Shown in pieces: positions 25,872 to 35,097 of a DNA stretch of 64,000 bases; the stretch's first letter is position 1, and each line of letters opens with the position of its first letter. A program made the position numbers and the translations under genes. The notes beneath the pieces were generated by a model, which was not told the origin of the DNA, ran no database searches, and saw only the letters and a program-made list of their open reading frames with translations. The stretch is from NCBI RefSeq assembly GCF_031581065.1, contig NZ_JAVLBN010000002.1, forward strand, positions 75,634-139,633. Reading direction: 5' to 3'. The DNA is from Salibacter sp031581065 (GTDB lineage Bacteria; Bacteroidota; Bacteroidia; Flavobacteriales_G; Salibacteraceae).

Positions 25872-26709
25872 ATACAAACCCAAAAGCGGTTGGCGTAGAA
25901 GATGGTTTACTGTTATTTATGAAGCAGATACTCCTGGTGGTAAGCTATTTGATATTATTCTGCTTATCGCTATTTTATTCAGCGTCCTCACCGTTATGTT
26001 GGAAACGGTTAGTTACATTAAAATTGAATACGGATCTACCTTATTAATGATTGAGTGGATTCTAACAGGACTTTTCACAATAGAATATATTCTCAGGTTA
26101 ATCATCACAAGCAAGCCAGGCAAATACGCTATCAGTTTCATGGGAGTGATTGATTTGTTGGCTATTATTCCCACTTACATTGCATTCTTTTTTGCAGGAT
26201 CCTCTTACCTTATCACGATCAGAGCCTTACGACTCATCAGGGTTTTTAGAATTCTCAAACTAACCCGTTTCATAGGCGAAGCTGAAACTCTATCAAAAGC
26301 ATTAAAAAACAGCAGGTTTAAAATTACCGTTTTCATGGTAACTGTGACTTCAATAGTAACCATTATCGGTACGGTGCTCTACATGGTTGAAGGTCCTGAA
26401 CACGGCTTTAACAGCATCCCAAAAAGTATCTACTGGGCAATTGTGACGTTAACAACAGTTGGTTATGGCGATATTTCTCCACAAACAGCTATGGGGCAAT
26501 TTATCGCATCATTTGTGATGATACTTGGTTATGCAATTATCGCTGTACCAACCGGAATTGTATCGGTTGAAATGAATAAAGCGCAAAAAGAAAAAGACTA
26601 TAAAACCTGTCCCAAGTGTTTATATTCCTATACTCCTAAAGATGCTCATTTTTGCCCTGAATGCGGAGTAAATATCGATGAATTCAACGAGGCTGAGGGT
26701 TCTGAATAG
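25852..26709 (+). CDS. Voltage-gated potassium channel-like protein with C-terminal zinc ribbon
   Basis: A 285-residue six-segment ion channel. Segments S1-S3 span about 32-130; S4 has regularly spaced arginines (RALRLIRVFRILKLTRF, about 125-141). The pore helix and selectivity filter TTVGYGD are near residue 203, which predicts K+ selectivity. After S6 comes a soluble tail with two CxxC pairs (CPKC about 259-262, CPEC about 274-277) forming a rubredoxin-like zinc ribbon. It starts inside the end of the DUF4159 gene (20-base overlap), so it belongs to the rsmE operon. The tail lacks a full RCK domain. Confidence 0.88.
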   Translation: MSSRSSRYKPKSGWRRRWFTVIYEADTPGGKLFDIILLIAILFSVLTVMLETVSYIKIEYGSTLLMIEWILTGLFTIEYILRLIITSKPGKYAISFMGVIDLLAIIPTYIAFFFAGSSYLITIRALRLIRVFRILKLTRFIGEAETLSKALKNSRFKITVFMVTVTSIVTIIGTVLYMVEGPEHGFNSIPKSIYWAIVTLTTVGYGDISPQTAMGQFIASFVMILGYAIIAVPTGIVSVEMNKAQKEKDYKTCPKCLYSYTPKDAHFCPECGVNIDEFNEAEGSE

Positions 26710-26712
26710 GCA

Positions 26713-26744
26713 TAAAAAAACCCGATCGAAATAATCGACCGGGT
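26713..26744 (-). terminator. Terminator of lpdA, shared with the channel operon
   Basis: Arms ACCCGATCGA and TCGACCGGGT with one mismatch; the seven-base T run is on the minus strand. Confidence 0.85.
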
Positions 26745-26775
26745 AATGCTATGACTAAATAATGATGAATTCTTA

Positions 26776-28164
26776 TTATATGTGAATTACTTCATCGTAA
26801 GCCGCTGCTGCAGCTTCCATGATAGCTTCACTCATTGTTGGGTGTGGGTGAACAGTTTTGATGATCTCGTGACCAGTTGTTTCGAGCTTGCGAATTGAAA
26901 CGAGTTCAGCAACCATTTCTGTTACATTGTACCCAATCATGTGACCTCCTAAAAGTTCACCGTATTTGGCATCAAAGATCAACTTCACAAAACCATCGTT
27001 GTGGCCTGCTGCTGATGCTTTACCAGATGCTGAGAATGGGAATTTACCAACTTTAAGATCGTACCCTGCTTCTTTTGCGTCTTTTTCAGTCATGCCGACT
27101 GATGCAACTTCAGGGAAGCAATATGTACAACCCGGTACATTTCCGTAATCCATTGGCTCAGGATTCATCTCTGCCATTTTCTCAACAGCGATAATCCCTT
27201 CATGTGAAGCAACGTGTGCAAGTGCCGGACCAGGAGCGCAATCTCCGATAGACCATACATTTGGAATATTCGTTTGATAGAAATCGTTGACAACAACTTT
27301 TCCATTATCAGTAGCTACTCCAACATCTTCAAGACCAATGTTTTCAATATTAGCCTGAATACCAACAGCTGAAAGTACTATATCAGCTTCAATAGTTTCT
27401 TCGCCCTTTTTAGTTTTAACTTTAACCTTACAGTTTTTGCCTTTAGTATCAACACTTTCAACTGATGAATTCGTCATCACCTTCATACCCATTTTCTTGA
27501 ATGAGCGTTCAAGTTGTTTTGATACTTCTTCATCTTCAACAGGAACAATGCGCGGCATGTATTCTACAAGCGTAACTTCAGTTCCCATTGACTGGTAGAA
27601 ATAAGAAAACTCAGAGCCGATGGCACCTGATCCAACAACCACCATTTTCTTAGGTTGTTTCTCAAGTGACATCGCTTTACGGTACTCGATAATTTTCTTG
27701 CCATCGATAGGAAGATTTGGAAGCTCACGAGCTCTGGCTCCTGTAGCGATAATGATATTCTTACCTTCTACAGTTTCTTTTTTGCCGTCTTCCTTCTCTA
27801 CTTCAATTTTATTTTTCCCTTTGAGTTTACCGTAACCCATTATAACGTCAATCTTGTTCTTTTTCATCAAGAATTGAACACCGTTACTCATTTTATCGGC
27901 CACTCCACGACTGCGGGAAATTACTTTGCTAAAGTCTTTATCAAATTCTTTTCCTGATAATCCGTACTCATCAGCATGCTTCATGTATTCATAAACATTT
28001 GCTGTTTTGAGTAAAGATTTTGTTGGAATACAGCCCCAGTTAAGGCAAATTCCACCGAGCGATTCTTTTTCCACAACCGCTACCTTCATTCCTAACTGAG
28101 AGCCACGAATGGCAGCTACATAACCGCCAGGACCACTACCTAAAACTACTAAATCGTAAGCCAT
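26776..28164 (-). CDS. lpdA: Dihydrolipoyl dehydrogenase
   Basis: A 462-residue flavoprotein, the E3 component of 2-oxoacid dehydrogenase complexes. The FAD-binding motif is VVLGSGPGGYVAAIR (about 7-20), the redox disulfide is Cys40 and Cys45 in GGICLNWGCIPTKS, the NAD-binding motif is VVGSGAIGSEFS, and the C-terminal catalytic pair is in VHPHPTMSEAI. It is monocistronic, so it probably serves the pyruvate and 2-oxoglutarate complexes encoded elsewhere. The start at 28164 gives the canonical MAYDLVVLG. Confidence 0.95.
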   Translation of the reverse strand: MAYDLVVLGSGPGGYVAAIRGSQLGMKVAVVEKESLGGICLNWGCIPTKSLLKTANVYEYMKHADEYGLSGKEFDKDFSKVISRSRGVADKMSNGVQFLMKKNKIDVIMGYGKLKGKNKIEVEKEDGKKETVEGKNIIIATGARARELPNLPIDGKKIIEYRKAMSLEKQPKKMVVVGSGAIGSEFSYFYQSMGTEVTLVEYMPRIVPVEDEEVSKQLERSFKKMGMKVMTNSSVESVDTKGKNCKVKVKTKKGEETIEADIVLSAVGIQANIENIGLEDVGVATDNGKVVVNDFYQTNIPNVWSIGDCAPGPALAHVASHEGIIAVEKMAEMNPEPMDYGNVPGCTYCFPEVASVGMTEKDAKEAGYDLKVGKFPFSASGKASAAGHNDGFVKLIFDAKYGELLGGHMIGYNVTEMVAELVSIRKLETTGHEIIKTVHPHPTMSEAIMEAAAAAYDEVIHI

Positions 28165-28362
28165 TATTTCTTGAGTTTAATTGAATTTATGTCGAGAAAT
28201 TCTGATGCGAATTTAAAGGAAATGCACTGAATTAAGAAAGTTTTGCAAAACATTGAACAGCCAACATTTTCACATTAAAAAGTAAACAACTTATTTTACT
28301 CTCCCGTTAAGCCTGTCAATCACCTAATGATATTTGTAAGAATTCTTGAAAAGACAACATCT

Positions 28363-28947
28363 ATGCGACTTGAAGTCAAACATCAACAACAGTACAGCAG
28401 ATCTGAACTACTCGCTAGATCGATTCTTGGCCCCCTTTACATTGCGATACCCCACGTCATTGTTCTCGCCTTTGTTTCTATCGCAGCTTTTTACCATTAT
28501 TTAAGAGCAACATTTACCATTTTAAAAACAGGTGAATATCCTGAAGACTCACATTCTTTTTTGACTTCTTATCTGCATTGGGCTGCAAGACTACACCTCA
28601 GGGTTTTCAACATGAATGACGGCTACCCGAACTTTGGTGTAAAACAAAACGATCCTTACCTATCATTAGAGTACAAAAAACAAGACCCTGATAGAACTAA
28701 AACGCTTTTGAGGACAGTATTTGGTGTGCTTTATATTTTTATTCCGCATATAATTGTGTGGTTGTTTCGCTACATTATCACTTTGGTTGGTGTTTTGATC
28801 GCCTTTTTCGTTGTTTTGTTTACCGGTAAATATCCAGCCGGCTTGCATCGTTTTCAGGTTGGGACACTCAGATGGATGGTTCGGGTACTGGGTTCTTTAT
28901 TCCATCTCGAGGATTCGTACCCTGCTTTTAGTGGATCTGACCGATAA
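28363..28947 (+). CDS. DUF4389 domain membrane protein
   Basis: A 194-residue membrane protein made of two similar halves, each with a DUF4389 pattern: (R/K)S-x-LGPLYIAIPHVIVLAF... TGEYPEDSHSFLTSYL then TVFGVLYIFIPHIIVWLF... TGKYPAGLHRFQVGTL, followed by RV and a conserved DGYP/DSYP end. Each half has two membrane segments. Function is unknown; the family is often near membrane or lipid genes. I chose the ATG at 28363, which begins the conserved MRLEVKHQQQYSR; an ATG at 28327 is also open. The xerD start follows after one base. A copy of the dispersed word (28933-28942) forms the last codons. Confidence 0.78.
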   Translation: MRLEVKHQQQYSRSELLARSILGPLYIAIPHVIVLAFVSIAAFYHYLRATFTILKTGEYPEDSHSFLTSYLHWAARLHLRVFNMNDGYPNFGVKQNDPYLSLEYKKQDPDRTKTLLRTVFGVLYIFIPHIIVWLFRYIITLVGVLIAFFVVLFTGKYPAGLHRFQVGTLRWMVRVLGSLFHLEDSYPAFSGSDR

Positions 28948-28948
28948 A

Positions 28949-29851
28949 ATGAGCAAATGGAAACCATATATAGAGGACTTCAAGTCATACTTGCAGCTTG
29001 AACGCTCAATGGCTGAAAATACTGTGCTCAATTATTTGCGCGATATTGACAAGCTGGAATTGTTCAATGAAAGTGAAAATCAGTCAAAAAAGCTGGAGAG
29101 TTATACTGAGAATGATCTGTCGAATTTCCTGCAGTGGATTGGCGAAATTGGGTTGAGTGCTAACAGTCAGAACCGAATTCTATCTGGCATTAAGGCATTT
29201 TTCAAGTTTTTGATCCTGGAGAATTACATGGACCATAATCCGGCCGAGTTGATTGAATCAGCAAAAGTTGGCAGGAAATTCCCCGATACGCTTGCCGATT
29301 ACGAGGTTGAAAAAATGATTGATGCTGTTGACCGTAGCTCGCCTGAGGGTGAACGAAACCGCGCAATAATTGAAGTTCTATACGGCTGTGGGTTGCGTGT
29401 ATCTGAACTCATCTCGCTCAGGCTAAGTGATTGTGCTTTTGATGAAGGTTTTTTACGAATTGTGGGAAAAGGTAACAAACAGCGATTGGTTCCTATTGGC
29501 AAACATGCAACTAAGCAAGTAAAACTCTATATCAACGAAGTGCGCATTCATCAGGATATCAAAGCAGGTCATGAGGATACTTTGTTTTTGAACAGGCGAG
29601 GAAAAGGGCTAACCAGAATGATGATTTTCTACATCGTTCGCGATTTAGCCAAAACTGCCGGAATTAAAAAGAAAATTAGTCCGCACACTTTGCGTCACAG
29701 TTTTGCTACAGAGTTGGTTCAACGGGGAGCAGACCTGAGAGCTGTTCAGGAGATGCTGGGACACGAATCCATTACCACAACAGAGATCTACACCCACCTG
29801 GATCAAAGCGATTTACAAGATGCTATCTTCAATTTCCACCCAAGAGCTTAG
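28949..29851 (+). CDS. xerD: Tyrosine recombinase XerD
   Basis: A 300-residue tyrosine recombinase for chromosome dimer resolution at dif together with a XerC partner. The N-terminal SAM-like core-binding domain is KPYIEDFKSYLQLERSMAENT and LSGIKAFFKFL. The catalytic set is Arg in GCGLRVSELISLRL, Lys in GKGNKQRLVPIG, His-x-x-Arg in SPHTLRHSFATELV, and the His and Tyr in LGHESITTTEIYTHLD. Length and motif order are those of XerC/XerD, and the fit is better for XerD, though symbols in this phylum are often uncertain. It is coupled to the DUF4389 gene and meets the hybrid kinase gene convergently with a 4-base overlap. Confidence 0.88.
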   Translation: MSKWKPYIEDFKSYLQLERSMAENTVLNYLRDIDKLELFNESENQSKKLESYTENDLSNFLQWIGEIGLSANSQNRILSGIKAFFKFLILENYMDHNPAELIESAKVGRKFPDTLADYEVEKMIDAVDRSSPEGERNRAIIEVLYGCGLRVSELISLRLSDCAFDEGFLRIVGKGNKQRLVPIGKHATKQVKLYINEVRIHQDIKAGHEDTLFLNRRGKGLTRMMIFYIVRDLAKTAGIKKKISPHTLRHSFATELVQRGADLRAVQEMLGHESITTTEIYTHLDQSDLQDAIFNFHPRA

Positions 29852-32736
29852 TTTTTCACTCCCTCTTTGAGGTAACGCATCATTACTTTAAGAAACTCCT
29901 CAGGGTTTATAGGTTTCGTTACGTAATCATTCATCCCAACCTCTAAAACACTATCTCTCACTTCATTGAATGCATCAGCTGTCAATGCTACAACAGGGAT
30001 GTTTTTGAAATAATGATCGTCAATGGATCTGATAGCTTTAGTCGCTTCATAACCGTCCATTTCAGGCATTTGTAAATCCATGAGAATCAAATCAAACTCT
30101 TTAGAAGTTATCACATCAAGAGCTTCTTTTCCATTTTCACTCAATGTGACCTTTGCTCCCCATTTATTGAGGAATTGTGCAGCTATTTTTTGGTTGATTG
30201 GGTTATCTTCTACTAAAAGTACGTGGTAGCCTTTTAAGTCATCACGTCCAGAGCCGGAAGATGGAGCCTTACTTTTAGTGTTTTTATCTGGAGTATTTTT
30301 ATCTGTTTTCTCAGTTTCTAAACACTTTTCAAAACTCAAAACAACTGTAAACTCAGATCCTTTTCCTTCTTCACTTTCAACACTAATACTTCCACCCTGC
30401 ATTTCCACAAGGTTTTTAGTAATAGACAACCCTAAACCAGTACCTCCATACGTATTCAAAATACTTGAGCTCGCTTGCTCAAAAGTATTGAATATCGTTT
30501 CTCTTTTATCATCCGGTATCCCAATTCCGGTATCTGTTATTTTGAACTCAATCTCGTGATGGTCTCGAGTTTCACTAATCTGAGATACCTTAAGTTCTAC
30601 TTTACCCATTTCAGTAAATTTCACAGCATTGCCCACAATATTGATGAGAATTTGGTTGAGCCTGTTCTCATCACCAAGAACTTTTTCAGGCACTCTCGAA
30701 TCTATTTTCTGAATCAGGTCAACATCTTTCTCTGTAACCTTTTCACGCATCATATCACTAACCTCACTCACTACATCTTTAAGTTGTAATGGTTCATTGG
30801 AGAATGATATTTTTCCTGATTCAATCTTACTGTGGTCCAGTATATCATTGACGAGCGCCAGTAGATTATCGGCACTAAATTTAAGTGATTTCAGCTTATC
30901 AACTTGATCTTCTTTAGGATCTTCTTCGAGCAAGAAGCTCGTGTAACCAATTACAGCATTGAGCGGTGTACGAATCTCATGACTCATGCTTGAAAGGAAT
31001 TGTTGTTTAGATCTAGCTAGTTCTTCAGCTCTTTGTTTTGCATCGATCAGAGCCTGTTCAACTCGTTTCCTTTCTGTTAAATCGTGCCAAACCGCTAAGA
31101 TTACCTGCTCATTATTCAACGTAACAGCAGTGTAGGTTACTTCAGTTGGCACTTCCTGTCCGCTCGTTTTTGTGTATGTCCAATCAAAAGTATGCTTCCC
31201 TTTTTCAAGTGCTACGTTGAGCATTTCGTCAGCTTTATACTCAGATCTCCTCCCATCATGTTGACGATCTTTAGAAAACTCCCAGGGTAGCTTCCCTATA
31301 AAATCATCTTTGCTGCTGATGTTTAACATCTGCAATGCTGCTTCGTTACAATCGAGAATTCCATCGTTATTGAAAATTAAGTGAGGATCTGAAGAGTACT
31401 CAAACAATATGCGGAATTTTTGTTCGCTCATGAACTTATCGGTCACATCTTTAGCTATTCCAATAACGCCCGCAACATTTCCATCATCATCTTTGTAAGG
31501 CTTCTCTTTAACCTCAAGTGTTACCGGATTCCCATTTTTATGGCGAACTTCAGCATAGAACAAACTTCCATCATCATGGCCTTTGAGAAGTTTTGCTGTG
31601 GTTTCCTGAGCTGTTCTGTTTAGTGGGTTTTGCGTAAATAAACGGTATTCTGATTTTTCAAATTCCTCAGGAGTGTACCCCAATACTTTTTGAACATTTT
31701 CACTTACATAGTCATATTCGTGGTTCTCATCGTGGCGATAGGTAAAGTCTCTGGAGTACTCGAACAATAGTTTTTGCTGATCGATTAACTTTTCGAGATT
31801 TCGCCTGTTATCACGTAGCTCCTGAGCAGATCTTCTCAATTGCTGAATGCTCCTGCTAAAAACAAAGACGACAATAACGATTACGAGAAGATTGACTGCA
31901 ATTACAAAAAACAAATTTTTTCTAATTGAATCAACTACTACACTTTTAGGCATGGCAAATACCAACCCCATAGATTCACCGTAAATGGAAACAGGGTAAA
32001 AAGTTGTTATAAAAATCTGTGCGTCTCCTTCTTCATTGATTTTCAAGTCCACTTCTGCTGATGCTGCTACCTCAGCTTCAAAGGCTTCTTGCAATGGTGT
32101 ACTGGTTATGTTATTTGTATTGAAAAGCCTTTTCCATCCGGGATTATCAAAAGCAATTAAACCATTAGCATCCAGTAATGATTTGTAGGAATTTAATGAA
32201 CTAAAGTATTTTTTGAATTGATTGTTGACGAATTCATTTGTTTGCAATTCAAATAGCACTTGTCCTTTATCTGTAGATAAATAAGCATTTTTATAGCCAT
32301 TCAGGAAGCTTATTTCACTCTTACTCTCAATTGATTGAAATGATGTATCGAGCTGCTGAACCCGGAACCTCCCTTTACCGGTCCACATCAAACGGTTATC
32401 AGTTCCGTCACGAACTAAAGTTATCGATTTGATAAGCTCGCGATGCTCTACCATCAATGATTTAATGCTCTGTAACTCTCCGGTTGACAATTGGTTCTGA
32501 CCAAAAAAGTTGTGCTGAGAATCTGAAAAAAGAAATTCAACATCATAACTGAATTGGTTGAATGAGCGCTCAATTTGCTCAGCACATATTTGAGACTCCC
32601 TTGACAAATAGTTTTTCTCGTTTTCAACTCTGTCTTTTATTAGCAAGTCAAAGATGAATAACGAACCTCCTACCATTACTACTAAAAGCAACACAATGGT
32701 GAGGATTACCCCTATATCTTTTTTGGTTAAGTTCAT
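29848..32736 (-). CDS. Hybrid sensor histidine kinase (membrane sensor, two PAS, HisKA, HATPase, receiver)
   Basis: A 962-residue membrane kinase. Transmembrane helices at about 9-33 and 276-297 bracket a periplasmic sensor of dCache-like size. Two PAS domains follow (about 320-440 and 440-565), with the second PAS ending in a PAC-like segment. The HisKA box is SMSHEIRTPLNAVIGY (His near 583); the ATPase has the N box NAVKFTEMG and G boxes DTGIGIPDD and GTGLGLSI. The receiver (about 840-960) has its phospho-Asp in LILMDLQMPEMDG. No output regulator lies next to it. The neighbouring lipoprotein upstream has a similar cache-like sensor fold and is probably its partner. The signal is unknown. 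Confidence 0.9.
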   Translation of the reverse strand: MNLTKKDIGVILTIVLLLVVMVGGSLFIFDLLIKDRVENEKNYLSRESQICAEQIERSFNQFSYDVEFLFSDSQHNFFGQNQLSTGELQSIKSLMVEHRELIKSITLVRDGTDNRLMWTGKGRFRVQQLDTSFQSIESKSEISFLNGYKNAYLSTDKGQVLFELQTNEFVNNQFKKYFSSLNSYKSLLDANGLIAFDNPGWKRLFNTNNITSTPLQEAFEAEVAASAEVDLKINEEGDAQIFITTFYPVSIYGESMGLVFAMPKSVVVDSIRKNLFFVIAVNLLVIVIVVFVFSRSIQQLRRSAQELRDNRRNLEKLIDQQKLLFEYSRDFTYRHDENHEYDYVSENVQKVLGYTPEEFEKSEYRLFTQNPLNRTAQETTAKLLKGHDDGSLFYAEVRHKNGNPVTLEVKEKPYKDDDGNVAGVIGIAKDVTDKFMSEQKFRILFEYSSDPHLIFNNDGILDCNEAALQMLNISSKDDFIGKLPWEFSKDRQHDGRRSEYKADEMLNVALEKGKHTFDWTYTKTSGQEVPTEVTYTAVTLNNEQVILAVWHDLTERKRVEQALIDAKQRAEELARSKQQFLSSMSHEIRTPLNAVIGYTSFLLEEDPKEDQVDKLKSLKFSADNLLALVNDILDHSKIESGKISFSNEPLQLKDVVSEVSDMMREKVTEKDVDLIQKIDSRVPEKVLGDENRLNQILINIVGNAVKFTEMGKVELKVSQISETRDHHEIEFKITDTGIGIPDDKRETIFNTFEQASSSILNTYGGTGLGLSITKNLVEMQGGSISVESEEGKGSEFTVVLSFEKCLETEKTDKNTPDKNTKSKAPSSGSGRDDLKGYHVLLVEDNPINQKIAAQFLNKWGAKVTLSENGKEALDVITSKEFDLILMDLQMPEMDGYEATKAIRSIDDHYFKNIPVVALTADAFNEVRDSVLEVGMNDYVTKPINPEEFLKVMMRYLKEGVKN

Positions 32737-32789
32737 GTATCTCTATATGAATTAGTGAAGGTACATCAATTTAAAATTTAAGTAAATAA

Positions 32790-33689
32790 TCAAAGTTTAA
32801 TTACCTGCACAAGTTGCCATTTTAGCTCTGTTATTTCAGCGTTGAGTAACATATAGTCAGATCCATTCCAGCTAAAATGAACCTTTCTTTCCCCATCAGT
32901 GAGTATTTTCCTACAAGCCTCTCTAAATTGCTGGTTTTTACTCCTGTAAATATTTTTTGATTTTGGAAATTCTACTATTTCATTTCCCGGTTTTTCAAAC
33001 TCGCTTTCAACTGCAATTATCGATTCGGTATTTTCTCTTGATGCTATTAATCTTCCTTTAGGATCCATAATAAAATAATACCCTGATGCTTTATCGAGAT
33101 AGTTTTTTTTAATCGATTGAACAGGTATATTCAACTGGATATAATCATCATCCATTGATACTACACAGGAAATAAGCCAGTTTGACTCTATCGGGAACCA
33201 ATGCGGAACTGTTACCCATTTTCCCGATGGTTTTTCTTTTATCTCATCTACCTGCTTCATGATATTTGAAAGATGCGATTTTTCTATTTTTTGGAATGCA
33301 CTATTCAATTTGGGATAAACCAACACACCTTTTTGAGGTGAAACAACCATGATACTGGAAGTCAATTTTGATTTGTTATAAATACTTTTTAGTTCTTCTT
33401 CACCTATTTTAAGCGGAATTTCACTCCAATTTCCAGGATACTTTAGCTCTCCGGCTAAATTAAAATAGGAAAAAACATCATCGACAAAATACTTCCTTAC
33501 GGAGCTTCTATTTTCCTTATCAGTAAGGCTTTTTAAACGCTTCGACTCCTGAACAAACTGGTAATTAATTTCATAAGCCATTTGTTTGATAGCTGAAGTT
33601 TCGCTCTCAAAAGTGCTTGTGCTTTCAACACAACCTGAAAGCAAAAACAATACTATTGCCGAAAGCATTAATTTTATTCTCAAAAACAT
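32790..33689 (-). CDS. Cache-like sensor lipoprotein
   Basis: A 299-residue lipoprotein, with lipobox LLSGC and acylated Cys20. The mature part has a long N-terminal helix followed by alternating strands. The segments SSIMVVSPQKGVLVYPKLN, YYFIMDPKGRLIASREN and LLNAEITELKWQLVQVIKL resemble the PAS-like halves of dCache ligand-binding domains (strand, Asp/Gly turn, strand, and a closing W-x-L-V strand). Unlike normal Cache proteins it has no membrane-anchored output domain. It lies 53 bases upstream of the hybrid kinase on the same strand, so it may bind a ligand and report to that kinase. The match is by pattern only and moderately certain. Confidence 0.6.
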   Translation of the reverse strand: MFLRIKLMLSAIVLFLLSGCVESTSTFESETSAIKQMAYEINYQFVQESKRLKSLTDKENRSSVRKYFVDDVFSYFNLAGELKYPGNWSEIPLKIGEEELKSIYNKSKLTSSIMVVSPQKGVLVYPKLNSAFQKIEKSHLSNIMKQVDEIKEKPSGKWVTVPHWFPIESNWLISCVVSMDDDYIQLNIPVQSIKKNYLDKASGYYFIMDPKGRLIASRENTESIIAVESEFEKPGNEIVEFPKSKNIYRSKNQQFREACRKILTDGERKVHFSWNGSDYMLLNAEITELKWQLVQVIKL

Positions 33690-33699
33690 TTTGCTGTTG

Positions 33700-33707
33700 T
33701 AGATTTG
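33700..33707 (+). promoter_or_regulatory. -7 promoter element of the C1 peptidase gene
   Basis: TAGATTTG, an exact -7 match, 30 bases before the ATG at 33737. The two divergent genes have only 47 bases between their starts, so their promoters must overlap. Confidence 0.5.
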
Positions 33708-33736
33708 AAAATCATTTGAACCAAATTACAATAATC

Positions 33737-34888
33737 ATGCGCACAACTTTTGCATTTACCATATCAGCTCTTTTAGTTCTTTCTACTGCACAGGGCCAGG
33801 ATAAAAAACCTGATGAAGGCTATCGTTTCAATGATGACATTAAAATTGAATCAACTGAAGTTATAAGCCAGGACAGAACAGGAACCTGCTGGAGCTACTC
33901 CACTACTTCTTTTTTAGAATCTGAGGTTGAGAGAATCAACGGTAAGCCCGTAGATCTCAGCGAAATGTTTCAGGTGCGTAATATTTATATTGAAAAGGCT
34001 AAAAACTACGTACTGAGACAAGGGAAAACTCAATTCAGCCAGGGTAGTCTCAGTCATGATGTAATGAAGTCTGTTGAGCAATACGGAGTGGTTCCACAAA
34101 GTGCTTATGACGGATTGAATTACGGCACAAAAACTCACAATCACGGTGAACTGGAAAAGGTTTTGAGTAATTTTGTTGAAGCTATCGTTCAAAACCCGAA
34201 TGGAGAACTAACACCGGTTTGGCTGGATGCCTATACTGCATCGTTGGATACGTATTTGGGCCCGGCTCCGACCGAAATAGACTACAATGGAAATTCATAC
34301 TCCCCAAAACAACTAGCTGATAAGTTGAAAATCAATACTGAGGACTATGTGACTTTCACTTCATTCAACCACCACCCATTTTATGAGCAATTTATTCTCG
34401 AAGTTCCCGATAACTGGTCAAATGGAAGTTACTACAATGTAAGATTAGATGAATTCATTCAACTGATAGATCACGCTCTCGAAAACGGCTACTCACTTGC
34501 ATGGGATGCTGATGTGAGCGAAAAAACATGGTCGACAAAAGAAGGTGTGGCGATTATTCCCGAAACAGATTACAGCTCACTATCGAGATCTGATCAAGAG
34601 GTATTCTTTAATTCAGTACAGGAAGAAAAAGAAATTACACAGGAATACCGCCAGCAAGAATTTGAAAACTACAATACAACTGATGATCACCTCATGCATA
34701 TTGTGGGACGCAGCCACAATCAAAAAGGTGATAGCTTTTACCTCGTAAAAAACAGTTGGGGAACTGATGCCGGTATTGATGGTTATCAGTACATTTCTGT
34801 TCCTTACATGAAATTAAAATCAATCGCGATTATGGTTCATAAAGATGCTGTACCAAAAGCGATAAGTAAAAAATTTAAACAATGGTAA
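33737..34888 (+). CDS. Bleomycin hydrolase-type C1B aminopeptidase, exported
   Basis: A 383-residue cysteine peptidase of the bleomycin hydrolase/aminopeptidase C family. The catalytic set is the oxyanion Gln45 and nucleophile Cys51 in SQDRTGTCWSYSTTSF, the His in DDHLMHIVGRS and the Asn in VKNSWGT. A signal peptide (about 1-20) marks it as exported, as is common for family members in Bacteroidota, whereas classical PepC and bleomycin hydrolase are cytosolic hexamers of about 450 residues. The start at 33737 is chosen because the codons upstream overlap the divergent lipoprotein gene and precede the promoter. It ends within the S4-domain gene on the other strand (14-base overlap). Confidence 0.88.
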   Translation: MRTTFAFTISALLVLSTAQGQDKKPDEGYRFNDDIKIESTEVISQDRTGTCWSYSTTSFLESEVERINGKPVDLSEMFQVRNIYIEKAKNYVLRQGKTQFSQGSLSHDVMKSVEQYGVVPQSAYDGLNYGTKTHNHGELEKVLSNFVEAIVQNPNGELTPVWLDAYTASLDTYLGPAPTEIDYNGNSYSPKQLADKLKINTEDYVTFTSFNHHPFYEQFILEVPDNWSNGSYYNVRLDEFIQLIDHALENGYSLAWDADVSEKTWSTKEGVAIIPETDYSSLSRSDQEVFFNSVQEEKEITQEYRQQEFENYNTTDDHLMHIVGRSHNQKGDSFYLVKNSWGTDAGIDGYQYISVPYMKLKSIAIMVHKDAVPKAISKKFKQW

Positions 34889-35078
34889 CTTCTTCGCCCT
34901 CGAAGGTAATTACATCTCCTTTGCGTAGTTTCCTTCTTTTGCGAAGTTCAACCTCATCATTAACCATGACCAGTCCGTCAGCTACAACGAGCTTTGCCTC
35001 ACCTCCTGATGCGACAAGGTTGACAATTTTTAGAACTTTAATCAACTCGATATAATCGTCTTGTAGTGTAAACTCCAT
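34875..35078 (-). CDS. S4-domain RNA-binding protein
   Basis: A 67-residue protein that is almost entirely one S4 RNA-binding domain (IELIKVLKIVNLVASGGEAKLVVADGLV... GDVITFEGEE). It resembles the YbcJ/YaaA group of stand-alone S4 proteins, which bind structured RNA and are usually linked to ribosome or RNA metabolism. It is convergent with the C1 peptidase gene and overlaps its last 14 bases. Divergent from the DUF2797 gene with 19 bases between starts. Confidence 0.85.
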   Translation of the reverse strand: MEFTLQDDYIELIKVLKIVNLVASGGEAKLVVADGLVMVNDEVELRKRRKLRKGDVITFEGEEVTIV

Positions 35079-35097
35079 GACGCAAAACTAAGCACAA

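Noticed and set aside
28949..29851. Tyrosine recombinase as an integrase of a mobile element
   Set aside because: Length and motifs are those of chromosomal XerD. No attachment repeats, tRNA gene or cargo genes flank it, and it is coupled to a DUF4389 gene.
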